Shown: piece after piece, positions 8,877-16,938 of the stretch
How positions within the stretch are numbered: position 1 is the stretch's first letter
Layout of the letters: each line of letters begins with the position of its first letter
Assembly: GCA_045805805.1 (NCBI GenBank)
Contig: JBJMKO010000143.1
Coordinates: forward strand, 1-37,614
Length of the DNA stretch: 37,614 bases
Direction: 5' to 3'
Origin: VRUE01 sp045805805
GTDB lineage: Bacteria > Actinomycetota > Thermoleophilia > Solirubrobacterales > 70-9
Position numbers and translations under genes: made by a program
The notes under the pieces: generated by a model
What the model saw: the letters and a program-made list of their open reading frames with translations, nothing else
Told to the model about the DNA's origin: nothing
Databases searched by the model: none

Positions 8877-9671
8877 ATGCGCAAGCGCTTGATTACGACA
8901 CTTGCCCTGGGTACGGTACTGGCGGTCGTCGCTGTCGGGATCGCGACGGCTGCAAAGCCCAATACGAAGCCCATCGTCATTCTGGACCCGGTGCATCACC
9001 TGAAGGTCACCGCCAACGGAAACTTCAGCCCGTCGGCTCTTCCAAAGACGAAGCTGGCGCCGATCGGCCTAAACGTCAGCGGCAAGATCGAGACCACCGA
9101 CGGCACCCACCCGCCGGCGCTGAGGGAATTCATCGTCGAAACGGACAAGAACGGCACGGTCAACGCAAAGGGCCTGCCGACCTGCACGATTGGCAAACTC
9201 GTGGCAAGGGAAACCTCGGCGGCTATAGCGGCATGCCCGAAGGCAATCGTCGGCGAAGGCAAGACGGATGTCGAGATCGCTTTCCCCGAACAATCGCCGA
9301 TCACGATCCACAGCAAGCTGGTCGCCTTCAATGGCGGCGTCAAGGGCGGGGTAACGACCGTCCTCATCCATGCCTTCCTCAAAAATCCGGTATCGGCCGC
9401 TGTCGTCACGACGGTCAAGGTCTCGAAAATCCACAAGGGCCGCTTCGGTACGAAATCGGTCGCCTCGATTCCTGTGATCGCCGGTGGCAACGGCTCGCCG
9501 GTGTTCTTCGAACTCAACATCAAGAAAAAATTCACCTACAAGGGCAAGTCGCAGAGCTACCTGCTCGCCAAGTGCCCTGACGGCCACCTAAACGCGAGGG
9601 GGACCGCTGTCTTCAGCGACGGCGCACAGCTCTCGGGCGAACTCGTCCGGCCCTGTACGCCGAAGGGCTGA
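8877..9671 (+). CDS. Secreted protein of unknown function
   Basis: A 264-residue protein with a clean Sec signal peptide (MRKRLITTLALGTVLAVVAV, cleavage after ATA near residue 25). The mature part is rich in beta-type sequence with many Lys, Thr and Gly, and has four cysteines (TCTIG, AACPK, AKCPDG, RPCTPK) that could form two disulfides. Similar secreted proteins of 250-300 residues without assigned function are common in Thermoleophilia-type genomes (recollection, not a search). A good ribosome site (AGGAGAGAG) precedes the ATG. It is a single-gene unit, with a terminator behind it and another from the TetR-type gene in front. Confidence 0.8.
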   Translation: MRKRLITTLALGTVLAVVAVGIATAAKPNTKPIVILDPVHHLKVTANGNFSPSALPKTKLAPIGLNVSGKIETTDGTHPPALREFIVETDKNGTVNAKGLPTCTIGKLVARETSAAIAACPKAIVGEGKTDVEIAFPEQSPITIHSKLVAFNGGVKGGVTTVLIHAFLKNPVSAAVVTTVKVSKIHKGRFGTKSVASIPVIAGGNGSPVFFELNIKKKFTYKGKSQSYLLAKCPDGHLNARGTAVFSDGAQLSGELVRPCTPKG

Positions 9672-9702
9672 GCGCAAGCTTTCAACTCAGGACGAACAGG
9701 GG

Positions 9703-9734
9703 AAGAAAGGGCGGCCAGATGGCCGCCCTTTCTT
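9703..9734. terminator. Bidirectional intrinsic terminator
   Basis: Perfect 14-bp arms (9703-9716 and 9721-9734; AAGAAAGGGCGGCC and complement) with a 4-nt AGAT loop. The 3' side of the plus strand ends in CTTTCTT. It lies between convergent genes and overlaps the stop codon of the minus-strand gene by 2 bp, so it probably serves both. Confidence 0.85.
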
Positions 9735-10455
9735 ATGTCCGCGATTGAGGCTCGCCGCCGGATCCAGCAGGCGGGATCAGGCCCTCGGCCTCTTGGCGCC
9801 GCTCACCGCGGCGCAGCATCCGTAGGGTGAGGATGGCGATGCTGAGGATCGCGGTAGCGCCGAGGCTGAGCTGGACGCTGAGCAGCCCCTGGCGGGTCCA
9901 GTAGACGTCGCGCAGGTCGAGCAGCAGCGCCGCCTCGTCGAAGGTGAGGCCCATGCCGACCCCCGTGGTCACCGCGAGCCGCTCTTCCAGCATCTCGTCG
10001 TCGGTGAGCAGGGCCGTGGTCGCGGAGGCGAACCCGATCAGGATGCCCGGCACGAAGTGATGGATGTGGCGGCCGCCGACGCTGACGTTGCGGAACGGCC
10101 ACCAGTTGTCGCGGATGCCCCAGGTCGAGATCCGCACCGTGGCGAAGGAGCCGAGGAAGCCAGCGAGCAGGTTGAAGAGGATCGTTTCGCTGCGGGGCGC
10201 GGCGGCGTAGCCGCTGACCGCGACCCCCACCGTGTCGAGCGCCGCGGCCGGCGCGGCTTCGACCAAGCCGTCGGGGCCATCCTCGTGCGCCCTCCGCCGC
10301 AGCATGCGGCCGAACTGTCCGGCTAGGACCGCCCCCACGCCGCCGAGTGCCACTACCGCAAGCGCCGCGGTGGCCCGCTCCGAACGCGCCCAGCCGAACC
10401 GGGACCTCGCCGCGGCACGGCGTCTGAGTCGGGTGGGCAGGCGAGCGGAACTCAC
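9733..10455 (-). CDS. Integral membrane protein, unknown function
   Basis: A 240-residue protein with an Arg-rich cytoplasmic N-terminus and about four hydrophobic segments (roughly 30-50, 90-107, 130-150 and 198-218). The most distinctive part is GGRHIHHFVPGILIGFASA, a His-rich segment leading into a membrane helix. Proteins with this HIHHFVPG-type signature are found in actinobacteria without a known role (recollection). It is downstream of rplI on the same strand with a 27-bp gap, so it could be the last gene of the rpsF-ssb-rpsR-rplI unit. An enzyme with a metal-binding His cluster is possible but not shown. Confidence 0.75.
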   Translation of the reverse strand: MSSARLPTRLRRRAAARSRFGWARSERATAALAVVALGGVGAVLAGQFGRMLRRRAHEDGPDGLVEAAPAAALDTVGVAVSGYAAAPRSETILFNLLAGFLGSFATVRISTWGIRDNWWPFRNVSVGGRHIHHFVPGILIGFASATTALLTDDEMLEERLAVTTGVGMGLTFDEAALLLDLRDVYWTRQGLLSVQLSLGATAILSIAILTLRMLRRGERRQEAEGLIPPAGSGGEPQSRT

Positions 10456-10482
10456 GCCCGCGCAGCCTAACCGCCTACAGGG

Positions 10483-10935
10483 TCAGCGTTCCTCGGTGAT
10501 GATCGTCTTCACCGTGGCGATGCTCCCGTCGGCGAGCTCGATCTCGACCATGTGGGTGCCGATCTCGCGGATCGGTTGCTCCAGCAGGACCTTGCGCCGG
10601 TCGATGCGCAGGTCGCGGGCGTCGCGGATCGCCTCGACGATCTCCTTGGTGCCGACCGAGCCGAAGAGCTTGCCGTCCTCGCCCGCCCGCTGATGGATCG
10701 TCAGCACGGTCTTCGAGAGCAGCGACGAGGCCTGCTCTTCGCGCTCGGCACGTGCTTTTTCCGCCTTTTCAACCGCAACTTGGCGACGCTGCGCCTGCTC
10801 CAGTGCCCCCGGGGTGGCGGGCGCGGCCAGTTTGCGCGGAATCAGGTAGTTGCGCAGGTAGCCGGGCGAGACGTCAACCGGTGTGCCGCGCTGACCGAGG
10901 GCCTCGACATCCTCGAGCAGGATGGCCTGTGCCAT
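10483..10935 (-). CDS. rplI: 50S ribosomal protein L9
   Basis: 150 residues, the normal length. The N-terminal 23S rRNA-binding domain has the family signature GQRGTPVDVSPGYLRNYLIPRKLA. A long central helix (EQAQRRQVAVEKAEKARAEREE) links to the C-terminal domain with GKLFGSVG and the KTIITEE end. L9 binds domain V of 23S rRNA and helps keep the reading frame. The ATG overlaps the rpsR stop by one base (TGATG), which confirms the start and indicates coupled translation. Confidence 0.97.
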   Translation of the reverse strand: MAQAILLEDVEALGQRGTPVDVSPGYLRNYLIPRKLAAPATPGALEQAQRRQVAVEKAEKARAEREEQASSLLSKTVLTIHQRAGEDGKLFGSVGTKEIVEAIRDARDLRIDRRKVLLEQPIREIGTHMVEIELADGSIATVKTIITEER

Positions 10936-11201
10936 CAGCGCTCTCCGACGTAGGGCAGCAGCGCGATCTCGCGGGCGCGCTTCACCGCCACGGACAGCTG
11001 GCGCTGGTGCTTGCGCGAGAGGCCGGTGACGCGACGACCACGGGTCTTCCCCTTGTCGGAGAGGAAGCGGCGCAGGAGGTTGAGGTCCTTGTAATCGACC
11101 GCCTCGGAGTTGATCCGCGTGTACTTGCGCGGCCGCGCACGATCGAGCGCGCGTCGTCCGCGACGGGGCGGTGCTGTTCCTGTGTCGTTGGGTCGGGGCA
11201 T
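10935..11201 (-). CDS. rpsR: 30S ribosomal protein S18
   Basis: 88 residues. The conserved core YKDLNLLRRFLSDKGKTRGRRVTGLSRKHQRQLSVAVKRAREIALLPY is the S18 signature; S18 pairs with S6 on the 30S platform. The start is the ATG before PRPNDTGTAPPRRG; an upstream in-frame ATG at 11279 lies in the palindromic repeat and is not used. It sits in the classic order rpsF-ssb-rpsR-rplI. Unusually, 129 bp that carry an inserted repeat separate it from ssb. Confidence 0.97.
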   Translation of the reverse strand: MPRPNDTGTAPPRRGRRALDRARPRKYTRINSEAVDYKDLNLLRRFLSDKGKTRGRRVTGLSRKHQRQLSVAVKRAREIALLPYVGER

Positions 11202-11220
11202 GGCGGGGCTGGCAATCCTA

Positions 11221-11326
11221 CACTGACGGCGCCTGACGCTGCGCGGGGCGGCGTCCTCAGTCGCTTGCGTGCGGAGCACGCCGCGCTCCCTGCGTCCTTG
11301 CCTCGCTTGGTCAGGCGCCGTCAGTG
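11221..11326 (+). repeat. Core-conserved, variable-arm palindromic element, copy B
   Basis: Perfect 17-bp inverted arms (11221-11237 and 11310-11326; CACTGACGGCGCCTGAC and complement) enclose a 72-bp core. The core shares CGGCGTCCTC, GCGTGCGGAGCACGC and CTCCCTGCGTCCTTG with copies A and C. The arms are not shared. It occupies almost the whole gap between ssb and rpsR and must be transcribed with them unless a promoter follows it. The core is antisense to these genes. Confidence 0.87.
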
Positions 11327-11330
11327 GGGT

Positions 11331-11810
11331 CTAAAACGGGATGTCGTCGTCTCCGCCGCCTCCAGCGGTCGCGCCGGCGAAGTCCGAGGAGTCCGCCGGG
11401 ACATCGCTGCTTGGGCTGAAGCCGCCGCCCTGGCCGCCTTCGCCGCCACCACCGGAGCCTGAGCCGTCACGGGAGCCCAGGAACTGGACCGATTTGGCGA
11501 CGATCTGGACCTTCTGCCGTTTGCCGCTGCCGTCTTTGGCCTCCCACTCGCTCCAATCGAGGCGCCCCTCGACGGCGACCGGGCGACCCTTGGAGAGGTA
11601 GTTGGCGCAGTTCTCGCCCTGCGCGCCCCAGACGACCACGTCGAAGTAGTTGGCCTTGTCCTCCCATTCGCCCGTCTGGCCGTTCTTGCGACTGCTGTTT
11701 ACGGCAACGCGCAGCTCGCAGACCGCGGTTCCGCCGCCGGTATGGCGCAGTTCGGGGTCCCTCGTCAGGTTGCCGGTGATGACCGCCACGTTGATGTTCG
11801 ACGCTGCCAC
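11331..11810 (-). CDS. ssb: Single-stranded DNA-binding protein
   Basis: 159 residues. An OB fold opens with NINVAVITGNLTRDPELR and contains NYFDVVVWGAQGENCANYLSKGRPVAVEGRL. A Gly/Ser-rich disordered tail follows, ending in the acidic tip DDDIPF that recruits partner proteins. SSB coats single-stranded DNA in replication and repair, which fits its usual partnership with rpsF and rpsR. Translation starts at a GTG at 11810 preceded by a strong GGAGGAG site; longer readings upstream cover low-complexity sequence that overlaps rpsF and are not supported. The stop comes 5 bp after palindromic element B. Confidence 0.97.
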   Translation of the reverse strand: MAASNINVAVITGNLTRDPELRHTGGGTAVCELRVAVNSSRKNGQTGEWEDKANYFDVVVWGAQGENCANYLSKGRPVAVEGRLDWSEWEAKDGSGKRQKVQIVAKSVQFLGSRDGSGSGGGGEGGQGGGFSPSSDVPADSSDFAGATAGGGGDDDIPF

Positions 11811-11958
11811 AGCTCTCAACTCCTCCGAATCGTTGTCTGGATTCCAGTCTAAGAGCGCAGTCGGCCAAACTCTCCCCCCCGGCCCCGCAATCTCCGCACG
11901 AATTCCGGACCCGATGGACCCGAGTACGCCATATAGGCGCCGTCGGCGGCGGTTCGAA

Positions 11959-12423
11959 CTACTCGGCGGGAGCGGCGGGCGCTGCTTCGACCGGCTCGGG
12001 GGCCTCGGCCTCGGGAGCGGCCTCCGCGCCCTCGTCCGGCACGGAGACTTCGGGGCGAGCCCCCGGGCCGCGCTCGCGCGAGGCGCCATGGGCGGGCGCG
12101 GCGGTTGCCGGCGGCACCATCACGGGGGCGTCGGGATCGACCTTGAAGATGCGGAAGCGCAGCACCCCGTCGGCGATCCTCAGGTTGTGGTTGAGCTCGT
12201 CCAGCAGCTCGGTAGGCGCCTCGAAGCGGAACCAGCGGTAGTCGGCCTCGTTGCGCTGCTCGATCTCGTAGGCCATCTTGCGCAGGCCCCATTTGTTCTC
12301 GTGCTTCAGCGTCCCGCCAGCCTCGATCCGCCCGCGCACGTCCTGGGCCAGCACATCGCGCCCAGCCTCATCGGGGCTGGGGTCCAGCATCAGAACCAAC
12401 TCATATTCGCGTGGGGCTGCCAA
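11959..12423 (-). CDS. rpsF: 30S ribosomal protein S6 with acidic Ala/Pro/Glu tail
   Basis: 154 residues. The first 100 residues are a normal S6 fold (REYELVLMLDPSPDEAGRD, WGLRKMAYEIEQRNEADYRWFRFEAP, NLRIADGVLRFRIFKVD). The remaining 50 are an Ala/Pro/Glu-rich tail, longer than the tail of E. coli S6, which also carries a C-terminal extension that is glutamylated. S6 binds S18 on the small subunit. It starts the rpsF-ssb-rpsR-rplI unit; the gap of about 150 bp to ssb contains only the ssb ribosome site. Confidence 0.95.
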   Translation of the reverse strand: MAAPREYELVLMLDPSPDEAGRDVLAQDVRGRIEAGGTLKHENKWGLRKMAYEIEQRNEADYRWFRFEAPTELLDELNHNLRIADGVLRFRIFKVDPDAPVMVPPATAAPAHGASRERGPGARPEVSVPDEGAEAAPEAEAPEPVEAAPAAPAE

Positions 12424-12478
12424 GGCGGCGAGGGACTATAGCGGCGTTGGGGCGGGTGGCGGTACCCGACACCCGCTC

Positions 12479-12877
12479 TCAGTGCGGGGCGAACTCCGCT
12501 GATCCGTCGTCGGTTGGCAGCGACGGCTCAGGCAAAGCTTCCGGCGGCGCAGGCACCGATTCGGCGGTTTCTGGAGCTTCAAGCGGGGGAGGCGGTACGG
12601 GTGGTGGGGCAGGCACGGGGCGCTTGTGCCTGTGCCGATGATGCACATGGCGGTGCGGCTTCCGATGCGGCCGAGCGACCCGCACCGGCTTGGGTGGCGG
12701 CGGAGGCGCAGCAACCTCGACCGGCGCAGCTTCAACCCGAGGAAGCCCAACATCGGCCGGTACCGGCGGCGGCGCGGGAGGCCTCAACAAGCTCGGCACA
12801 ACCCTCAGCGTCAGCAGCACCACTCCCGCGACTAGGAGCACGCGCCAAGCCCGAGACCAACGAATCCGAAGACTCAC
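12479..12877 (-). CDS. Pro/His-rich protein with one membrane anchor
   Basis: 132 residues. A basic N-terminus and one hydrophobic segment (about 11-27, WRVLLVAGVVLLTLRVV) are followed by a Pro/Ala-rich stretch, a very basic cluster (about 66-86; repeated His, Arg and Lys, for example HRHVHHRHRHKR) and a Pro/Glu tail. The topology recalls TonB-like or divisome-spacer proteins, with an anchored and extended periplasmic polyproline rod, but no C-terminal folded domain is present. Base composition is as biased as in the neighbours. It lies upstream of rpsF on the same strand. The His cluster might bind metal or polyanions; that is speculation. It may be a real small gene or a permissive high-GC frame. 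Confidence 0.55.
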   Translation of the reverse strand: MSLRIRWSRAWRVLLVAGVVLLTLRVVPSLLRPPAPPPVPADVGLPRVEAAPVEVAAPPPPPKPVRVARPHRKPHRHVHHRHRHKRPVPAPPPVPPPPLEAPETAESVPAPPEALPEPSLPTDDGSAEFAPH

Positions 12878-12926
12878 ACAAAGCTAAGCCCTCAGATCAC
12901 GGAGTTCTCCCCCCAGCGCCCGGATA

Positions 12927-13038
12927 GAGGAGGTCGGGTGGTCCTCCTCGCGGCTTGTACTTTTTCGGTGCTTCGATCTCAAGAGGCCAACCACGACCCA
13001 CCGAAAAAGTTGAGCGAGGAGGACCACCCGACCTCCTC
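12927..13038 (-). terminator. Nested two-tier palindrome after otsA
   Basis: The outer arms are a perfect 25-bp inverted repeat (12927-12951 and 13014-13038). Inside is a second perfect 12-bp inverted repeat (ACTTTTTCGGTG at 12959-12970 and its complement at 12999-13010) around a 28-nt loop. It abuts the otsA stop codon with no gap, so on the minus strand it is the terminator of the operon. The U-rich run inside the inner arm is unusual, since an intrinsic terminator normally has its T tract after the stem. Confidence 0.7.
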
Positions 13039-14505
13039 CTAAGCAACGCTCTCGCGAAGCTCCGCGATATCCCTCAACTGCTCATCCACCCAGTCCCCAG
13101 GATTCCGAGCAAAGACCAGCTCCTTCAAGTGCTGCGCCCGCAGCCGCCGCTCCTCCGGGTTCATCGTCAGCGCCCGGTAGATCGCCTCGGCCTGCTCCTG
13201 GATGTCGAAGGGGTTGACCGAGAGGGCGCAGTCGGCCAGCTCCTCGTGGGAGCCGGTGTTCTCGGAGAGCATCAGGACGCCGTCGCGGGTGTTGACCGCG
13301 GGGGCCTCCTTGGCGACGAGATTCATCCCGTCGAAGAGCGAGTTGACCATCAGCAGGTCGAAGTGCTTGTAGCGGGCGACGGCCTCGGGGAAGTTCTCGT
13401 AGACCTTCAGGTCGATCGGCATCCAGTCGGTGGTGCCGTGGCGATGGTTGATGACCGCGACCAGCGCGTTGATCCGCTCCATGTACTCGGCGTACTCCTC
13501 CACGTCTTGGCGCGAGGGCTGCAGGTGGGCGATGAAAGTGACCTGTTCGCGGAACTCCGGATGCTGAGTGAGGAAGACGTCGAAGGCGGTGAACCCGCGC
13601 AGCACGTTCTTGGAGAGGTCGGCCCGGTCGACCCTGATGATCAGGTGCTTGCGGCGGCGCTCGAGCACCTCGCGCTCGGCCTCGGCCACCTCGGGCGACT
13701 CCGCCGCCCGGCGCAGCCGTTCGGCGTCGATCGAGAGCGGGTAGGCGCGGGCCCGCGTCTGCCCGCCGGCGTGGTTGACCACCCCGAGCTCGTAGTCGAC
13801 GTCGGCCTCGAGCAGTTCGTCGCAGCAGCGCAGGAAGTTGATGCAGTAGTGGCCGGTGTGGAAGCCGATGATGTCGTTGGCGAGCATGCCGCGGAAGAGC
13901 GCCTCGCGGATCCGCCCCGGCAGGATGCGCCAGCTGTCCGGCTGGGACCAGGGGATGTGGACGAAGTGATGGAGGAAGACGTCGGGGCGGGCGGCACGGA
14001 TCATTCCCGGCGCCGTGTAGAGGTGGTAGTCGTGCAGCATCACCAGCGGGCGATCGCGGCCCTCGATCTGGCCGAGCACCGCGTTGGCGATGTCGCGGTT
14101 GACCGCCTGGTAGCCGAAGTCCCAGGCGTCGAGCTCCTCCTGGCGGATGTCGGGGGCGTTGGAGAGGTCCCAGAGGTAGTGCTGGATGAACCAGAGGATC
14201 GGGTTGGCGATCACGTTGTAGAAGCGGTCGTAGGCCTCGGCGTCGCTGTCGACCAGCAGCACGCGGTAGTCGATGCCGTCGATCGAGAGGTCGACCGGGC
14301 CGCCGCGCTCTTCGGAGACGACGACGTCCTCGTCGGTCATCGCCGAGGCGATCCAGAGCGCGTCGCGGTGGGAGACGAGGCCGGAGAGGGCGGTGACGAG
14401 GCCGCCGCCGCCGCGGCGCACGGTGCGCTCGCCCTGCTCGTCGCGCTCGAACTGCGCCGGCCCCCGATTCGAGACGATGATCAGTGGGTCCGAGCTGTCC
14501 GTCAC
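13039..14505 (-). CDS. otsA: Trehalose-6-phosphate synthase (GT20)
   Basis: A 488-residue glycosyltransferase of the OtsA type, which transfers glucose from a nucleotide donor to glucose-6-phosphate. It shows the N-terminal substrate loop (IIVSNRGPAQF, RRGGGGLVTAL), VMLHDYHLYTAP, HHFVHIPWSQPDSWRILPGR, GFHTGHYCINFLR, a nucleotide-binding VDRADLSKN segment and the C-terminal EAPAVNTRDGVLMLSENTGSHEEL. A related enzyme, glucosylglycerol-phosphate synthase, uses the same fold and cannot be excluded. It starts at GTG, 29 bp after treT. No otsB phosphatase gene is in the window. It is the last gene of the regulator-protease-trehalose operon. Confidence 0.9.
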   Translation of the reverse strand: MTDSSDPLIIVSNRGPAQFERDEQGERTVRRGGGGLVTALSGLVSHRDALWIASAMTDEDVVVSEERGGPVDLSIDGIDYRVLLVDSDAEAYDRFYNVIANPILWFIQHYLWDLSNAPDIRQEELDAWDFGYQAVNRDIANAVLGQIEGRDRPLVMLHDYHLYTAPGMIRAARPDVFLHHFVHIPWSQPDSWRILPGRIREALFRGMLANDIIGFHTGHYCINFLRCCDELLEADVDYELGVVNHAGGQTRARAYPLSIDAERLRRAAESPEVAEAEREVLERRRKHLIIRVDRADLSKNVLRGFTAFDVFLTQHPEFREQVTFIAHLQPSRQDVEEYAEYMERINALVAVINHRHGTTDWMPIDLKVYENFPEAVARYKHFDLLMVNSLFDGMNLVAKEAPAVNTRDGVLMLSENTGSHEELADCALSVNPFDIQEQAEAIYRALTMNPEERRLRAQHLKELVFARNPGDWVDEQLRDIAELRESVA

Positions 14506-14534
14506 GTGCCCAGACTACCCCGGCCGTTGCCGCC

Positions 14535-15773
14535 TCATGTGTCCAGCTCGGCAAGCAGCTCGACCCAGTCGCGCAGCAGGCGCGGCGAGAGGAACTCGCG
14601 GCGGGCATGTTCCTTGCCGGCGCGGCCGAGCCGCTTGCCGAGCTCCGGGTCGGCGAGGAACTCCAGGCAGCGCTGGGCGCACTGCTCGGCCGAGTCGACC
14701 AGGAAACCGCTCTCGCCGTCGACGATCTGCAGCGGGATGCCGCCGACGTTGCCGCCGATCGTCGGGCGACCCTTCCAGAGCGCCTCGGTCACGGTCAGGC
14801 CGAAGCCCTCGCGGATCGACTTCTGCAGGCAGACGTCGGACTGCGACTGGAAGGCGTTGACCTCGATCGCGCCGACGTTGTTGAGGTTGTTGAGGATCTT
14901 GATGTCGTCGTCGCCGTCGGCGTACTCGAAGGTGTGCTGGAAGAACTCCCAGCCCTCGGGGTCGTCGGTCGCCATCGAGCCGACCAGGGCGAGCTGCGCC
15001 TCCGGAACCTGCTCGTGGACGATGCGGTAGGCGTCGATCACCCCCATCGGGTCCTTCCAGGGGTCGAAGCGGGAGACCTGGGTCAAGAGCGGGCGGTCGA
15101 CGTCGATCCCGAACTGGCGGCAGACGAAGGCCGCGTCGTCGGGCGAGAAGGCCATGTTCTTCGGCGAGAGCGGGTCGATCGCCGGCGGGATGATCTTCAC
15201 TCCGTTACGGCCGTCGACGCCCTGGGGCACGTAGGCGGGCATGTGCCAGACGGTCGCGTCGTATTCCTCGATCATCGGCAGCAGCCGGGCGATCGGCGCC
15301 GGGTTGGGCTCGGAGAGGTCGATGTGGCAGCGCCAGATCCAGTTGCGCCCCTTCTCCTTGGCGCCGCGGCGCAGCCCGATCGGTTGCGGGTCGTGGACGA
15401 TCACGGTGTCCCACTCGCCCTGCAGGCCCTCGGCGTTGATCGCGTTGATCTCGTCGAACAGCGCCCATTCCTCGTCGCTCAGCGTCTCCTCGGCTCCCTG
15501 TAGGGAGTTGTGGAGCAGCTTGGTCGCGTTGTAGAACTCCTCTTTGCCGAAGATCACGTGCCAGTGGGCGTCGAGGCCGATGTCTCTCATCAGCGGCACG
15601 ATCGTGTAGAGGATCTCCGAGACGCCGCCGCCGAAAGCGGTGGCGCTGACGTGCAGGACGCGGTGACCCTTCATCGGCTCGGCCAGCTCGCGGATGCGTT
15701 CGATCGTCTCCTTGCCGGCGATATGGGTGTAGTCGGCGAGGGACTTCTGGCCTAGGGAGATTTCCTGAAGCAT
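14535..15773 (-). CDS. treT: Trehalose synthase, TreT type (GT4)
   Basis: A 412-residue GT-B glycosyltransferase. The N-terminal half has VLHVSATAFGGGVSEILYTIVPLMRDIGL and HDPQPIGL; the C-terminal half has VSRFDPWKDPMGVIDAY, QSDVCLQKSIREGFGLTVTEALWKGRPTIGGNVGGIPLQI and a final helix. This is the TreT arrangement: NDP-glucose plus glucose giving trehalose (reversible), or the related trehalose phosphorylase. The REGFGLTVTEALW segment is the donor-binding EX7E motif. It sits between htrA (25-bp gap) and otsA (29-bp gap), so two separate routes to trehalose are encoded side by side. Confidence 0.88.
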   Translation of the reverse strand: MLQEISLGQKSLADYTHIAGKETIERIRELAEPMKGHRVLHVSATAFGGGVSEILYTIVPLMRDIGLDAHWHVIFGKEEFYNATKLLHNSLQGAEETLSDEEWALFDEINAINAEGLQGEWDTVIVHDPQPIGLRRGAKEKGRNWIWRCHIDLSEPNPAPIARLLPMIEEYDATVWHMPAYVPQGVDGRNGVKIIPPAIDPLSPKNMAFSPDDAAFVCRQFGIDVDRPLLTQVSRFDPWKDPMGVIDAYRIVHEQVPEAQLALVGSMATDDPEGWEFFQHTFEYADGDDDIKILNNLNNVGAIEVNAFQSQSDVCLQKSIREGFGLTVTEALWKGRPTIGGNVGGIPLQIVDGESGFLVDSAEQCAQRCLEFLADPELGKRLGRAGKEHARREFLSPRLLRDWVELLAELDT

Positions 15774-15798
15774 CGGGGAGTTCTACAGGCCGGGGCGG

Positions 15799-16938
15799 TC
15801 AGCCGCCGGGACGCTTGCCCAGCGTGACTTCGACTTCGATCTCCCTGCCGTCGCGAAGGATGTCGAGCGCCACCGTTTCACCGGATTTGTAGTCGGAGAT
15901 GAAGTCGGCGAGGTCGTTGGGCCCGATCACCTTGCGTCCTTCGACGGCGAGGATCACGTCGCCGCCGGTTTCGTAGGCGGCGGCCTGGAAGCGCAGCTTG
16001 CCTTTGCCTTCTTGCAGGCCGGCTTGGGAGGCGGGACTGCCCGAGACGACTTCGGAGATCAGGCCGCCGTGGTCGGTGTCGAGGCCGAGCTTGCGGGCGA
16101 GCTGAGGGTAGAGCGGTTGAGTGGAGACGCCGATGTAGGCGTATTCGGCTTTCCCGTTGCGCTCCAGCTGGGCGAGCGAGCGTTTGATCGCGGAGATCGG
16201 CACGGCGAAGCCGACGCCGGAGTTGGAGCCGGAGTTGGTCTCGATCTGCTCGTTGATGCCGAGCACGCGGGCGCCGGCGTCGAGCAGGGGGCCGCCGGAG
16301 TTGCCGGGATTGATCGAGGCATCGGTCTGGATTGCGCCCTGGATCTGGAACTTGGTCAGCGATTCGACCGAGCGATCGGTCGCCGAGACGACCCCGACCG
16401 AGAGCGATTGCTGCTCGCCGAAGGGGCTGCCGATCGCCGCCACCGGCTGGCCGACTTCGAGCTTGCTGTCGTCGCCCAGCTTCAGCGGATGCAATTCGAA
16501 GCCGTCGGGCTTCACTTCCAGCAGCGCCACGTCGGCGAACGGGTCGAAGCCCACGATGTGGGCGGGAACGACGTTGCGGTCGGAGAACTCGACGAACACT
16601 TCCTTGGCGGGCTTGCGCGTGCCGCCCGATTCGTCGGTGACGACGTGGGCGTTGGTGACGATGCGACCGCTGGTGTCGAGGACGAAACCCGAGCCCTCGG
16701 CGGCACCTCCGCCCCCACCGAAGATCGATCGGATCGTGACCACTCCGGGCGAGGCCTCACGATAGACCCGGGCTGCGTTGAAGCCGGGCGCGGCCGTCTC
16801 GACGATTACCTGCGGCGTCTGCTGCCTGCCCTCTACGGCCGTCTGCCGGGAGGAGTCGCTGCCTCCGGAGCCGCCGCATCCGGCGAGTGCCAGCGCAAGG
16901 GCCAGCGTCGCGGCAGCCCAGCGGGCGGCAAGCCTCAC
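15799..16938 (-). CDS. HtrA/DegP-type serine protease lipoprotein with PDZ domain
   Basis: 379 residues. A lipoprotein signal ends in LALAGC (cysteine 21), then a linker, then a trypsin-like domain with the triad His98 (TNAHVV), Asp136 (ADVALL) and Ser214 (GNSGGPL). A C-terminal PDZ domain (about 265-375) contains YIGVSTQPL and GSPASQAGLQ. Such proteases act outside the membrane on misfolded proteins, or cut anti-sigma or sensor proteins. The start overlaps the kinase stop by 4 bp, so protease and two-component pair are one unit, which suggests envelope-stress control. The PDZ domain carries an insertion (GKGKLRFQAAAYETGG) between its GL and GDVIL strands. Confidence 0.93.
   Translation of the reverse strand: MRLAARWAAATLALALALAGCGGSGGSDSSRQTAVEGRQQTPQVIVETAAPGFNAARVYREASPGVVTIRSIFGGGGGAAEGSGFVLDTSGRIVTNAHVVTDESGGTRKPAKEVFVEFSDRNVVPAHIVGFDPFADVALLEVKPDGFELHPLKLGDDSKLEVGQPVAAIGSPFGEQQSLSVGVVSATDRSVESLTKFQIQGAIQTDASINPGNSGGPLLDAGARVLGINEQIETNSGSNSGVGFAVPISAIKRSLAQLERNGKAEYAYIGVSTQPLYPQLARKLGLDTDHGGLISEVVSGSPASQAGLQEGKGKLRFQAAAYETGGDVILAVEGRKVIGPNDLADFISDYKSGETVALDILRDGREIEVEVTLGKRPGG

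Noticed and set aside
12955..15030. Long plus-strand open frame opposite otsA/treT
   Set aside because: It is the antisense shadow of well-supported glycosyltransferase genes in high-GC DNA and shows no recognisable protein pattern. The same holds for 21969-25034 (opposite the PBP) and 34775-37240 (opposite the helicase).
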